The notes beneath the pieces were generated by a model. It saw only the letters and a program-made list of their open reading frames with translations. It ran no database searches and was not told the DNA's origin. This document shows, piece after piece, positions 17,643 through 25,488 of a stretch of DNA of 64,000 bases; the stretch's first letter is position 1; every line of letters starts with the position of its first letter. The stretch is from positions 78,087 to 142,086 of the forward strand of contig JADZCA010000010.1 of the NCBI GenBank assembly GCA_020851795.1, given 5' to 3'. The position numbers and the translations under genes are program-made. Source of the DNA: Planctomycetota bacterium. Lineage in GTDB: Bacteria; Planctomycetota; PLA2; JAEUHO01.

Positions 17643-17648
17643 TACCTT
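17643..17648 (+). promoter_or_regulatory. TACCTT -10 element, leaderless start
   Basis: A TANNNT hexamer ends 7 nt before GTG 17656 and there is no Shine-Dalgarno sequence. Independent leaderless transcription of the Rrf2 gene is therefore likely despite its place right behind the operon. Confidence 0.5.
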
Positions 17649-17655
17649 GGGCCCG

Positions 17656-18060
17656 GTGCGACTGTCCAAGAGCGCCCGCTACGCCCTCTACGCCGCGGCC
17701 GAGCTGGCCGCGGCGGACGGCGCCCCCGTCACCGTCGCGGAGGTCGCGGCGGCCTACCGCCTCCCGACGGGGGCGCTCGCCAAGGTGTTCCAGCAGCTGG
17801 TGCGCGCGGGCATCGCGGCCGGCACGCGCGGGGTGGGGGGCGGCTACCGCCTCGCGCGGCGCGCCAAGGACGTCACCGTCCTCGACGTGATCCGCGTCTA
17901 CGAGACGCCCGAGGGCGACCCCGAGCCCGAGTCCGCGGTCCCGGCCGGCGGGCGCCGTCTCGCCCGGCTGTTCCGCGAGGTGGACGAGCTCGTGCGCTGC
18001 ACCTTCGCCTCCGTGAGCCTCCAGACGCTCGTGGCGCGCCGCGACGCGCCGCGACCCTGA
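17656..18060 (+). CDS. Rrf2-family transcriptional regulator (BadM-like)
   Basis: This encodes 134 residues. The N-terminal LSKSARYALYAAAELAA and the winged helix (VAEVAAAYRLPTGALAKVFQQL, then GVGGGYRLAR) are characteristic of Rrf2 proteins. The three clustered cysteines that bind Fe-S in IscR are absent; only one Cys is present. BadM of Rhodopseudomonas palustris is an Rrf2 repressor of the benzoyl-CoA reductase operon, so this is a strong candidate for local control, perhaps through the palindrome at 8078-8110. The GTG start follows TACCTT and has no ribosome-binding site. Confidence 0.82.
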   Translation: MRLSKSARYALYAAAELAAADGAPVTVAEVAAAYRLPTGALAKVFQQLVRAGIAAGTRGVGGGYRLARRAKDVTVLDVIRVYETPEGDPEPESAVPAGGRRLARLFREVDELVRCTFASVSLQTLVARRDAPRP

Positions 18061-18067
18061 ACCGTCC

Positions 18068-18087
18068 GTTCCAACGCGTGTTTGAAC
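18068..18087. promoter_or_regulatory. 20-bp imperfect palindrome, probable TetR operator
   Basis: GTTCCAACGCGTGTTTGAAC matches its own reverse complement at 16 of 20 positions, with strong outer GTTC/GAAC arms. It is followed by TTGACA at 18095-18100 and lies 42 bp before the TetR ATG, the usual autoregulatory position. Confidence 0.55.
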
Positions 18088-18128
18088 TCGGCGGTTGACA
18101 GCGCCCGTCGCCCGGCGAGCATCCGGCC

Positions 18129-18803
18129 ATGACGGCCGCCCCCTCCTCCGCCCGCCGCCGCCCGTCCGGGGCGACTGCGACGCGCGCGCGCCTGCTCGCC
18201 GCCGCGCTCCACGTCTTCGCCGAGCGCGGGTTCCGGCGCGGCACGATGCGCGCGATCTGCCGCCGCGCGGGCGTCAACGGGGCCTCGGCGAACTACCACT
18301 TCCGCTCGAAGGGGCGGCTCTACCGCGCGGTGCTGCGCGACGCGTTCGCGCGCCTGCAGCGCGAGGCGCCCTTCCCCGACGCCACGACGGCCCCGCGCAC
18401 GCAGGCCGAGGCGCGCGCCCGGCTGCGCTCGGTCGTGGAGGGCATCGCGTCGAGCCTGCTCGCGCCCCGCGCCGCGCCGCACGCGCTGCTCGCCCTGCGC
18501 GAGATGACCGAGCCGACCGCGGCGCTCGACGACATCGTCGACGACGCGATCCGCCCGCGCTTCGAGGCGATCTGCGCCGCGGTGCGGGGCCTGCGCCCGG
18601 GCGCGAGCGACCTCGAGGTCCGCTTCGCGGCCCTCTCGGTGGTCGGCCAGGTCGTCTACCACCGCACCGCGGGGCCCGTCGCCCTGCGCCTGCTCGGCGA
18701 GAAGGCCTACGGGCCGCCGCTCGTCCGCGCGGTCGTGGACCACGTCGTCGCGTTCAGCGAGCGCGCGCTGCTCCCCGGCGCCGCGCGGGAGGGCGGCCGG
18801 TGA
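18129..18803 (+). CDS. TetR/AcrR-family repressor of the efflux operon
   Basis: This encodes 224 residues. The N-terminal helix-turn-helix is clear (LLAAALHVFAERGFRRGTM, then ICRRAGVNGASANYHFRSKGRLYRAVL at residues ~37-63). The C-terminal ligand domain resembles the CecR/YbiH group (LREMTEPTAALD, VVGQVVYHR), a group often paired with efflux genes. It overlaps the adaptor gene by 4 bp (GTGA), so regulator and pump share one transcript. The palindrome at 18068-18087 is the likely operator. The inducer is unknown. Confidence 0.85.
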   Translation: MTAAPSSARRRPSGATATRARLLAAALHVFAERGFRRGTMRAICRRAGVNGASANYHFRSKGRLYRAVLRDAFARLQREAPFPDATTAPRTQAEARARLRSVVEGIASSLLAPRAAPHALLALREMTEPTAALDDIVDDAIRPRFEAICAAVRGLRPGASDLEVRFAALSVVGQVVYHRTAGPVALRLLGEKAYGPPLVRAVVDHVVAFSERALLPGAAREGGR

Positions 18804-20125
18804 GCCGCGCCCTCGTCGTCGGGGCGGTGGCCGTCGTCCTCGCGGCCTGCGGCCACGGCGGCGGCAAGCCCGAGGCCAAGCGCGCCCCGCGCACGCCGCG
18901 CGTGGGCGTGCTCGCCGCGCCCACCCGCGCGCTCGACTACGCCGTCGAGGCGCTGGGCACGCTCGAGGCCTACCAGGTCGTGCCGGTGCCGGCGCGCGTG
19001 GACGGCGTCGTCGAGGCCGTCGGGTTCGACGAGGGCCGGTCGGTCTCGACGACGACGGTGCTCGCCGTCGTCGACGGCACGCGCCGCGACCTGCTCGTCA
19101 CGCAGGCCGAGCGCGCGGTCGCGACCGCGACGGCCGCGCAGGCCCGCGCGGCGGCCGCGGTCCCGCGCGCGGCGGCGCAGGAGGCGGCCGCGCGCGCCGG
19201 CCTCGCCGAGGCCGAGAGCAACCTCGCGCGGCGGGAGAGCGCCCGCGCGAAGGCGCCGGGCCTCGTGACCGACGAGGAGATCGACGCCGCCCGCGCGCAG
19301 GTCGCCCGCTGGAAGGCGCAGGTGGACGAGGCGGTCGCCGCGGCCGGGGAGGCGGAGGCCGCGCGCAAGCAGGCGGAGGCCGTGGTCGCGGAGTCGCGCA
19401 GCCGCGAGGTCGTGGCGCGACGCGACGCAGCCGACGCTCGCGTCGTCCCCCCGCTCGCGGGCGTGGTGCAGGCCAAGCACGTCGTCGTCGGGCAGTGGGT
19501 GCGCGCGGGCCAGCCGGTGGCGACGCTGGTGGACGCGAGCCGGCTCCGCGTCCGGTTCCGCGTGCCCGAGGCCGAGTCGGTCGCGCTGGTCCCCGGCCGC
19601 GTCGAGGTCGTGTTCCGCGCGGCCGCCCTGCCCGACCGCGAGACCCGCGCAGAACTGCTGCTCGTGCAGGGCAGCGCCGACCCCGTCACGCGCATGGTCG
19701 AGTGCCTCGCACAGGCGGTGGACCCCGACCCCGCGCTCAAGCCCGGCTTCTTCGCCAACGTGGTCGTCCGCGTCGGACGCTCGGCGGCGTCGGTGGTCGT
19801 CCCCGACGAGGCGGTGCTCGCCACCGAGCGCGGCCTCCTCTGCTTCGTGGTGCGCGACGGCAAGGCGCAGGCGCGCAAGGTGCGGCTGGGCCTGCGGACG
19901 CGCGACGGGTGGGTCGAGGTGCTCGACGGCGTCGCCGCCGGCGAGTCGCTGGTCCTCGAGAACGCCTCGGTGCTCACCGACGGTGCCACCGTCGAGACGT
20001 TCCCGTCGGCGCGTGCGCCGGGCGCGCCCGCGGGTGCGGCGCCCGGCGGTCCCGCGCCCGCCGGCGGCCCGTCGGCGCCCGACCCGTCGGCGCCGCCCGC
20101 ACCCGGCGCGCGGAGCGGCGGATGA
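18800..20125 (+). CDS. RND efflux periplasmic adaptor lipoprotein
   Basis: This encodes 441 residues. The N-terminus has a signal and lipobox VVLAAC with Cys16, so it is anchored as a lipoprotein. There follow a barrel-sandwich half (VDGVVEAVGFDEGRSV), a long Ala/Glu/Arg-rich coiled-coil hairpin (residues ~95-205), the second barrel-sandwich half (VVPPLAGVVQAKHVVVGQWV) and beta-barrel and membrane-proximal domains. The C-terminal 45 residues are a Pro/Gly/Ala-rich tail. It links the inner-membrane RND pump to the outer-membrane channel encoded downstream. GTG 18800 overlaps the TetR stop. Confidence 0.88.
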   Translation: MSRALVVGAVAVVLAACGHGGGKPEAKRAPRTPRVGVLAAPTRALDYAVEALGTLEAYQVVPVPARVDGVVEAVGFDEGRSVSTTTVLAVVDGTRRDLLVTQAERAVATATAAQARAAAAVPRAAAQEAAARAGLAEAESNLARRESARAKAPGLVTDEEIDAARAQVARWKAQVDEAVAAAGEAEAARKQAEAVVAESRSREVVARRDAADARVVPPLAGVVQAKHVVVGQWVRAGQPVATLVDASRLRVRFRVPEAESVALVPGRVEVVFRAAALPDRETRAELLLVQGSADPVTRMVECLAQAVDPDPALKPGFFANVVVRVGRSAASVVVPDEAVLATERGLLCFVVRDGKAQARKVRLGLRTRDGWVEVLDGVAAGESLVLENASVLTDGATVETFPSARAPGAPAGAAPGGPAPAGGPSAPDPSAPPAPGARSGG

Positions 20126-23100
20126 GGCTCTCCGACCTCTCGATCCGCAAGCCCGTCTTCGCGTGGATGCTGATGGGCGCGCTGATCACCTTCGGGTGGA
20201 TCGGGCTGCGGCGGCTCGGCGTCAGCCGCATGCCCGACGTGGACTTCCCGCAGGTCTCGGTGCAGCTCACGCTCGAGGGCGCCTCGCCCGAGACGATGGA
20301 GACCGACGTCGTCGACGTCGTCGAGGACGCGCTGATGACCGTCGAGGGGGTCCGCGACCTCACCTCGACGTCGCGCCAAGGCCAGGCGCAGGTCACGGTC
20401 GAGTTCGACGTCGGGCGCGACATCGACGTCGCGCTGCAGGAGGTGCAGACCAAGATCGCGCAGGCGCAGCGCCGGCTCCCCGACGCGCTCGACCCGCCGG
20501 TGGTGACCAAGAGCAACCCCGAGGACCAGCCCATCCTGTGGGTGTCGGTGCACGGGCCCCGCAGCCCCCAGGAGCTCTCCGACCTCGCGCGCTACCGCCT
20601 CAAGGACCGCCTGCAGACGGTCAAGGGCGTCGGCGAGGTGCAGATGGGCGGGTTCCTCGAGCGCAGCCTGCGCCTCTGGCTCGACGCCGACCGGCTCGAC
20701 CGCCACGGCGTCACCGCGGCGGAGGTGCTCGCCGCGATCCGGCGCGAGCACGTGGACCTCCCCGCGGGCCAGCTGATCCGCGGCGGGCGCGAGGCGGCCG
20801 TGCGCCTGCGCGGCGAGGCGATGGACGTGAAGCGCTTCGGCGAGATCGTCGTGCGCCAGGACGGCGACGCGCGGGTGATGGTGCGCGACGTCGGCCTCGT
20901 GCAGGACGGCCTCGAGGACCGCCGCCGGCTCGCGCGCTTCGACGGGAACCCGGCGCAGGGGCTCGGGGTCAAGAAGATCCGCGGGGCTAACGCGGTCGAG
21001 GTCGCCGACGCGGTCAAGGAGCGCCTCGAGGAGCTGCGCAAGGAGGTGCCCGAGGACGTGTCGCTCGACGTCCACTACGACACCACGGGCCCGGTCAAGG
21101 AGGCGGTGGACGAGATCGGCTTCACGATCGCGATCGCGGTCGTGCTGACCGCGCTCGTGTGCTGGATGTTCCTCGGCTCGTGGTCGAGCACGTTCAACGT
21201 GCTGCTGTCGATCCCGACGTCGCTGATGGGCACGTTCGCGGTCATGTACTTCTGCGGGTTCACGCTGAACACGCTGTCGCTGCTCGGGCTCTCGCTCGCC
21301 GTCGGCATCGTCGTGGACGACGCGATCATGGTGCTCGAGAACATCGTCCGCCACGCCGAGCACGGCGAGCGGCGCATCCGCGCCGCGGCGCTCGGGGCGC
21401 GCGAGATCGGGTTCGCGGCGCTGGCCGCGACGGCGGCGATCGTGGCGATCTTCCTGCCGGTCGCGTTCATGCGCGGCATCGTGGGCCGCTTCTTCTTCGA
21501 GTTCGGCGTGACGATCTCGGTGGCCGTGCTGCTGTCGCTGCTCGAGGCGCTGACGATGACGCCGGCGCGCGCCGCCCAGATCCTCTCGGCCGGCGGACGC
21601 CGCGGCGTGGTCGGGCGCGTGTTCGAGCGCGGGATGGACGGGCTGGCGCGCCTCTACCGCGTCGTGCTCCCCGGCGTGCTGCGCTGGCGCTGGGCCGTCG
21701 TGCTCGTGGGGCTCGGCGGCTTCGTCGCGAGCCTCTCGTGGGTCGGCGGGCTCGAGCGCGAGCTCACCCCGTCGGAGGACCAGGGTCTCGTCATCGCCCG
21801 CTTCCAGACGCCGGTCGGGTCCTCCATCGAGTCCACCGAGGCGACCGTGCTCCGGGCCGAGAAGGTCTTCCGCGCGCGGCCCGAGGTCGCGCACGTCTTC
21901 GCCGGCGTCGGCGGCATGACGGGCGGCCAGGTCAACACGGGGATCTTCTTCCTGACGCTCGTGCCCCGCGGCCAGCGTGCGCTCTCGGCGCAGGAGCTGT
22001 CGCGCGACCTGCGCAAGGACCTCGGGCGCATCCCCGACGTGCGCTTCTCCTTCCAGGACCCGAGCCAGCAGGGGTTCACCGCCCGGCGTGGCTACCCCGT
22101 CGAGTTCTCGATCCGCGGGGCCGACTTCGGGCGCCTCGCCCAGATCGTCGGCGACGTCACGGCGCGCATGCGCCAGAACGAGCTGTTCCAGGACGTGGAC
22201 ACCGACTTCCTCGCCGGCATGCCCGAGGTCGAGGTGTGGCCCGACCGCGACCGCGCGGCCGCGATGGGCGTGTCCATGGAAGAGCTCGGCCGCACGCTCA
22301 ACGTGCTCGTCGGCGGCGTGCGCGCGGGCACCTTCGAGGACCGCGGTCGGCGCTACGACATCCGGGTGCGCCTGCTCGCCGACCAGCGCGGGCGCGAGGA
22401 GGACGTCGCCCGCCTCAAGGTGCGCGCGCGCACGGGCGAGCTCGTCCCGCTGTCCCACGTCGTCCGCACCGAGCGCCGGCCGAGCCTGCAGGCGATCACG
22501 CGCCAGGGCCGCGAGCGCGCGGTGACCGTGTTCGCCAACGTCGGCGGCGGCGGCGCGCAGGGCACCGCGATCGTCGAGGCCCGCCGGCTCTGCGAGGAGC
22601 TGCTCCCCGAGGGCTACCGATTCACGCTCGCGGGCAGCGCCAAGACGATGGAGGAGTCGTTCACCGAGCTCTTCTTCGCGCTCGGCCTCGGCATCGTCGT
22701 CGCCTACATGATCCTCGCGGCGCAGTTCAACTCGTTCGTGCACCCGTTCACGGTGCTCGTCGCGCTGCCCTTCAGCCTCACGGGCGCGGTGCTCGCGCTG
22801 CGATGGACGGGGCTGACCCTCAACCTGTGGTCGTTCATCGGCATCGTGCTGCTGATGGGCATCGTCAAGAAGAACTCGATCCTCCTCGTGGACCTGACCA
22901 ACCAGCGGCGCACGCTGGGCGCCGCGCGCGACGCCGCGCTGCTCGAGGCGTGCCCCACGCGCCTGCGCCCCATCCTGATGACGAGCGTCTCGACGATCGT
23001 CGCCGCGCTCCCGGCCGCGCTCGCCAGCGGCCCCGGCGGCGAGCTGCGCCAGCCGATGGCCGTCGCGGTGCTCGGCGGCGTCACGCTCTCGACGGCGCTG

Positions 23101-23310
23101 ACGCTGCTCGTCGTGCCGGCGCTCTACGCGGTGCTCGACGACCTCTTCGGCCGGCGCGGGCGCGGGGTCGAGCGCGAGCGCGAGGCCGCGCAGGTGCTCG
23201 CGTCGATCGACCTCGCCGAGACCGAGGCCCGCCTGCGGGCGGGGCGCGGCGAGCCCGAGCCCGCGGGCGCGCCGGCGCACGGCGACGCCGCGGCGGAGCC
23301 CCGTCCGTGA
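20122..23310 (+). CDS. RND-family efflux transporter, inner-membrane subunit
   Basis: This encodes 1062 residues, the full length for an AcrB/MdtB-like pump. The N-terminal SIRKPVFAWMLMGALITFGW is the first membrane helix, followed by the PDVDFPQVSV porter domain. The proton-relay aspartates lie in LAVGIVVDDAIMVLENIV (residues ~390-407). TM bundles recur at VLTALVCWMFLG, FIGIVLLMGIVKKNSILLVD and RPILMTSVSTIVAALPAAL. It works with the overlapping adaptor gene and the downstream outer-membrane factor. Substrate class is not evident; heavy-metal-specific CusA signatures are absent, so drugs or lipophilic compounds are likelier. Confidence 0.92.
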   Translation: MRLSDLSIRKPVFAWMLMGALITFGWIGLRRLGVSRMPDVDFPQVSVQLTLEGASPETMETDVVDVVEDALMTVEGVRDLTSTSRQGQAQVTVEFDVGRDIDVALQEVQTKIAQAQRRLPDALDPPVVTKSNPEDQPILWVSVHGPRSPQELSDLARYRLKDRLQTVKGVGEVQMGGFLERSLRLWLDADRLDRHGVTAAEVLAAIRREHVDLPAGQLIRGGREAAVRLRGEAMDVKRFGEIVVRQDGDARVMVRDVGLVQDGLEDRRRLARFDGNPAQGLGVKKIRGANAVEVADAVKERLEELRKEVPEDVSLDVHYDTTGPVKEAVDEIGFTIAIAVVLTALVCWMFLGSWSSTFNVLLSIPTSLMGTFAVMYFCGFTLNTLSLLGLSLAVGIVVDDAIMVLENIVRHAEHGERRIRAAALGAREIGFAALAATAAIVAIFLPVAFMRGIVGRFFFEFGVTISVAVLLSLLEALTMTPARAAQILSAGGRRGVVGRVFERGMDGLARLYRVVLPGVLRWRWAVVLVGLGGFVASLSWVGGLERELTPSEDQGLVIARFQTPVGSSIESTEATVLRAEKVFRARPEVAHVFAGVGGMTGGQVNTGIFFLTLVPRGQRALSAQELSRDLRKDLGRIPDVRFSFQDPSQQGFTARRGYPVEFSIRGADFGRLAQIVGDVTARMRQNELFQDVDTDFLAGMPEVEVWPDRDRAAAMGVSMEELGRTLNVLVGGVRAGTFEDRGRRYDIRVRLLADQRGREEDVARLKVRARTGELVPLSHVVRTERRPSLQAITRQGRERAVTVFANVGGGGAQGTAIVEARRLCEELLPEGYRFTLAGSAKTMEESFTELFFALGLGIVVAYMILAAQFNSFVHPFTVLVALPFSLTGAVLALRWTGLTLNLWSFIGIVLLMGIVKKNSILLVDLTNQRRTLGAARDAALLEACPTRLRPILMTSVSTIVAALPAALASGPGGELRQPMAVAVLGGVTLSTALTLLVVPALYAVLDDLFGRRGRGVEREREAAQVLASIDLAETEARLRAGRGEPEPAGAPAHGDAAAEPRP

Positions 23311-24851
23311 GGCGCGCGGCCCCGCTGCTGTGGTTGCTGGCGGGCGGGTGCGCGGGCGGGCGGGCGCCCGTCTACGTGCCGCCGCGGGCCCCCGCGCCCG
23401 ACGCGCTCGGCGCCGACGTCTCGACCGTGGCGGCCGGCACCGTCGTCGCGGCCGACGAGCCCGCCCCCGCGTGGTGGGGGGTGTTCCACGACCCCGGGCT
23501 CGAGCGCGCGATCGCAGCGGCCCGCGCCGGCGCGCCGAGCCTGCAGGCGGCCGCCGCACGCGTCGTGGCCGCGCGCGCGCTCGCGCGCATCGCGGAGGCC
23601 GAGCGCCTCCCGTCGCTCGACGCGACGGCGTCGGGCCGCCGGGTCCGCGCGGGCGACCGCACCGCCGGCGCCTCCGACGCGAGCGCGGTGGACGCGACCG
23701 CCGAGCTCTCGTGGGAGCTCGACTTCTTCGGACGGCTCGCGCGGGCCCGCGACGCCGCCGAGGCGGACGCGCTCGCCACAGAGGAGGAGCGCCGCGCGCT
23801 GCTCCTCACGCTCGACGCCGAGGTCGCTTCCGCGTGGTTCGACGCGGGGAGCGCGGTCGCCGAGGAGGCGGTCGCCCGCGAGACGGCCGAGCTGCTCGAC
23901 AAGACACGCGGCCTCGTCGCCGCGCGGCTCGACGCAGGCTTCGGCGACGAGCTCGCGCTGCACCGCGTGGACGGCGACCTCGCGACGGCCCGCGCGGCGG
24001 TGCCCGAGGCGCGCCTGCGCGGCGCGCTCGCCCGCCACCGGCTCGCGCTGCTCTCGGGGCGGCCCGCCGGCGCGCCCGTGGAGGCGCCCGTCGTCGCCCC
24101 GCCCCCCGACGTGCCGACGCTGCCGGTCGGCCTCCCCGCGTCGCTGCTGCGGCGTCGCCCCGACGTGCGCGCGGCCGAGAGCCGGCTCGAGGCCGCCGAC
24201 GCGCGGGTGCGCGAGGCGTGGGCCGCGTTCTGGCCGTCGGTGGTGCTCTCCGCGCAGGCCGGCGCGACGACGGTGAGCCTCGCCGACCTCCTCGACGGGC
24301 GCGCGCTGTTCGTCCTGTTCGCGCCGAGCCTGCGCGTGCCGGTGTTCGACGCGGGCCGGCTCGAGTGCGCGCGCCTCGCGGCCGAGGCGCGGCGCGACGC
24401 CGCGGCGGCCGAGGCCGTGGGCGCGGCGCTGACCGCCTTCGCCGACGTCGCCGACGCGGTCGCGGGGGTCGCCGCCCGCCGCGAGGCGCTCGCCGCCCGC
24501 CGTGAGGCCAGCGCGGCCGCGCGCCGGGCGGTGGACCTCGCGGGGTCGCGCTTCGAGGCCCGGCTCGTCGGCTACCTCGACGTGATCGAGAGCCAGCGCA
24601 CGCTGGCGATCGCGCGGCTGGCCGAGGTGCGCGGCGAGCGCGCGCTGCGCGGCGACCTCGTCGCGCTCGGGCGCGCGCTGGGCGGCGGCTGGCAGGTCGA
24701 GCCGACGCCCGCGCCGCCGCCGCCGGCCCCGCCGGCCGCGGGCGCCAAGGCCGGGCCCGCGCCCGACGTCGCCCCGGGCCCCGCGTCGGTGGCCCCGGGC
24801 TCGCTCCCGTCGCCGACGCCCGCCGCCCCCGCCGCCCCGCTCCCACGGTAG
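23307..24851 (+). CDS. outer-membrane efflux lipoprotein (TolC/NodT family)
   Basis: This encodes 514 residues. The start is GTG 23307, overlapping the RND stop. A short signal ends at a lipobox (LLAGGC, Cys15). The usual NodT beginning follows (PAPAWWGVFHDPGLERAIAAA), then two long helical repeats ending in VPTLPVGLPASLLRRRPDVRAAE, a hallmark of the family, and the second half with FRVPVFDAGRL-like RVPVFDAGRLE. The C-terminal 55 residues are a Pro/Ala-rich tail like that of the adaptor. It completes the tripartite pump. Confidence 0.9.
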   Translation: MRRAAPLLWLLAGGCAGGRAPVYVPPRAPAPDALGADVSTVAAGTVVAADEPAPAWWGVFHDPGLERAIAAARAGAPSLQAAAARVVAARALARIAEAERLPSLDATASGRRVRAGDRTAGASDASAVDATAELSWELDFFGRLARARDAAEADALATEEERRALLLTLDAEVASAWFDAGSAVAEEAVARETAELLDKTRGLVAARLDAGFGDELALHRVDGDLATARAAVPEARLRGALARHRLALLSGRPAGAPVEAPVVAPPPDVPTLPVGLPASLLRRRPDVRAAESRLEAADARVREAWAAFWPSVVLSAQAGATTVSLADLLDGRALFVLFAPSLRVPVFDAGRLECARLAAEARRDAAAAEAVGAALTAFADVADAVAGVAARREALAARREASAAARRAVDLAGSRFEARLVGYLDVIESQRTLAIARLAEVRGERALRGDLVALGRALGGGWQVEPTPAPPPPAPPAAGAKAGPAPDVAPGPASVAPGSLPSPTPAAPAAPLPR

Positions 24852-24860
24852 GTCGGCCCG

Positions 24861-25439
24861 TCACCGCACGACGGAGGGGTCGTCGCCGCGGGCGACCGCG
24901 CGCAGGCCGCGCACGAAGCGCGCGCCGTAGTCGAGCGCGGCGAGCGTGCTCGAGGCCGCGGCGGCGAGGAAGAGCACACGGTGCAGCCCCGTCGCCGACG
25001 GGAGGCCGTACCACGCGACGAAGAGCGGGAACAGCAGCGCCGTGGTCAGCCGCCCGAACAGGCGCGAGGGCATGTGGCGGAACGCGCGCCAGTGGCCCGC
25101 GAGCGCGCCGTAGGTCGCGGCCACGAGGACCGCGGCGTCGCGCGCGACGAGCAGGCCCGCCTCGGCCCACGTGAGGTGCCCCTCGACCACGCGCGTCCCG
25201 AGCGCGGCCGCGACGAAGGCCTTGTCGGCGACGGCGTCGAGGAGGCCGCCGACCCACGACGTGGCGCGGAAGCGGCGCGCGATCCAGCCGTCGAGGAGGT
25301 CGCTCAGGCCGGCCGCGGCGAGCGCCCACGGGCGCGCGACCGCGGCCAAGAACGGGAACACGCCCGCGAGCGCGAGCCGTGCGCCCGAGAGGAGGTTCGG
25401 GACGGCGTGGATCCAACCGTGGGGGTGCGGTGCGTCCAC
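24861..25439 (-). CDS. CDP-alcohol phosphatidyltransferase family protein
   Basis: This encodes 192 residues from GTG 25439; the longer frame to 25586 would run into the divergent gene and its codons look random. The family motif DxxDGxxAR-x8-GxxxDxxxD is complete (SDLLDGWIARRF then GGLLDAVAD). About six hydrophobic segments are visible, so it is an inner-membrane enzyme joining a CDP-activated group with an alcohol, as in phosphatidylglycerophosphate or cardiolipin synthesis. The substrate cannot be assigned. The start lies 7 nt after TAGACT, suggesting a leaderless transcript. It ends 9 bp from the convergent efflux operon. Confidence 0.82.
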   Translation of the reverse strand: MDAPHPHGWIHAVPNLLSGARLALAGVFPFLAAVARPWALAAAGLSDLLDGWIARRFRATSWVGGLLDAVADKAFVAAALGTRVVEGHLTWAEAGLLVARDAAVLVAATYGALAGHWRAFRHMPSRLFGRLTTALLFPLFVAWYGLPSATGLHRVLFLAAAASSTLAALDYGARFVRGLRAVARGDDPSVVR

Positions 25440-25446
25440 GCCCGCG

Positions 25447-25452
25447 AGTCTA
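25447..25452 (-). promoter_or_regulatory. TAGACT -10 element, leaderless start
   Basis: A TANNNT hexamer on the minus strand ends 7 nt before GTG 25439. It forms a divergent promoter pair with the TACGAT at 25477-25482. Confidence 0.5.
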
Positions 25453-25476
25453 CGCGCGGCGTCGGCCGGCGCCGCG

Positions 25477-25482
25477 TACGAT
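25477..25482 (+). promoter_or_regulatory. TACGAT -10 element, leaderless start
   Basis: A TANNNT hexamer ends 6 nt before ATG 25489, and no Shine-Dalgarno sequence precedes the gene. Confidence 0.5.
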
Positions 25483-25488
25483 GCCCCG

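Noticed and set aside
18970..23559. Very long minus-strand open frame opposite the RND operon
   Set aside because: It mirrors the efflux genes, its product is Arg/His/Ala-rich low-complexity sequence, and such antisense frames are expected at this GC content. The plus-strand genes have clear families.
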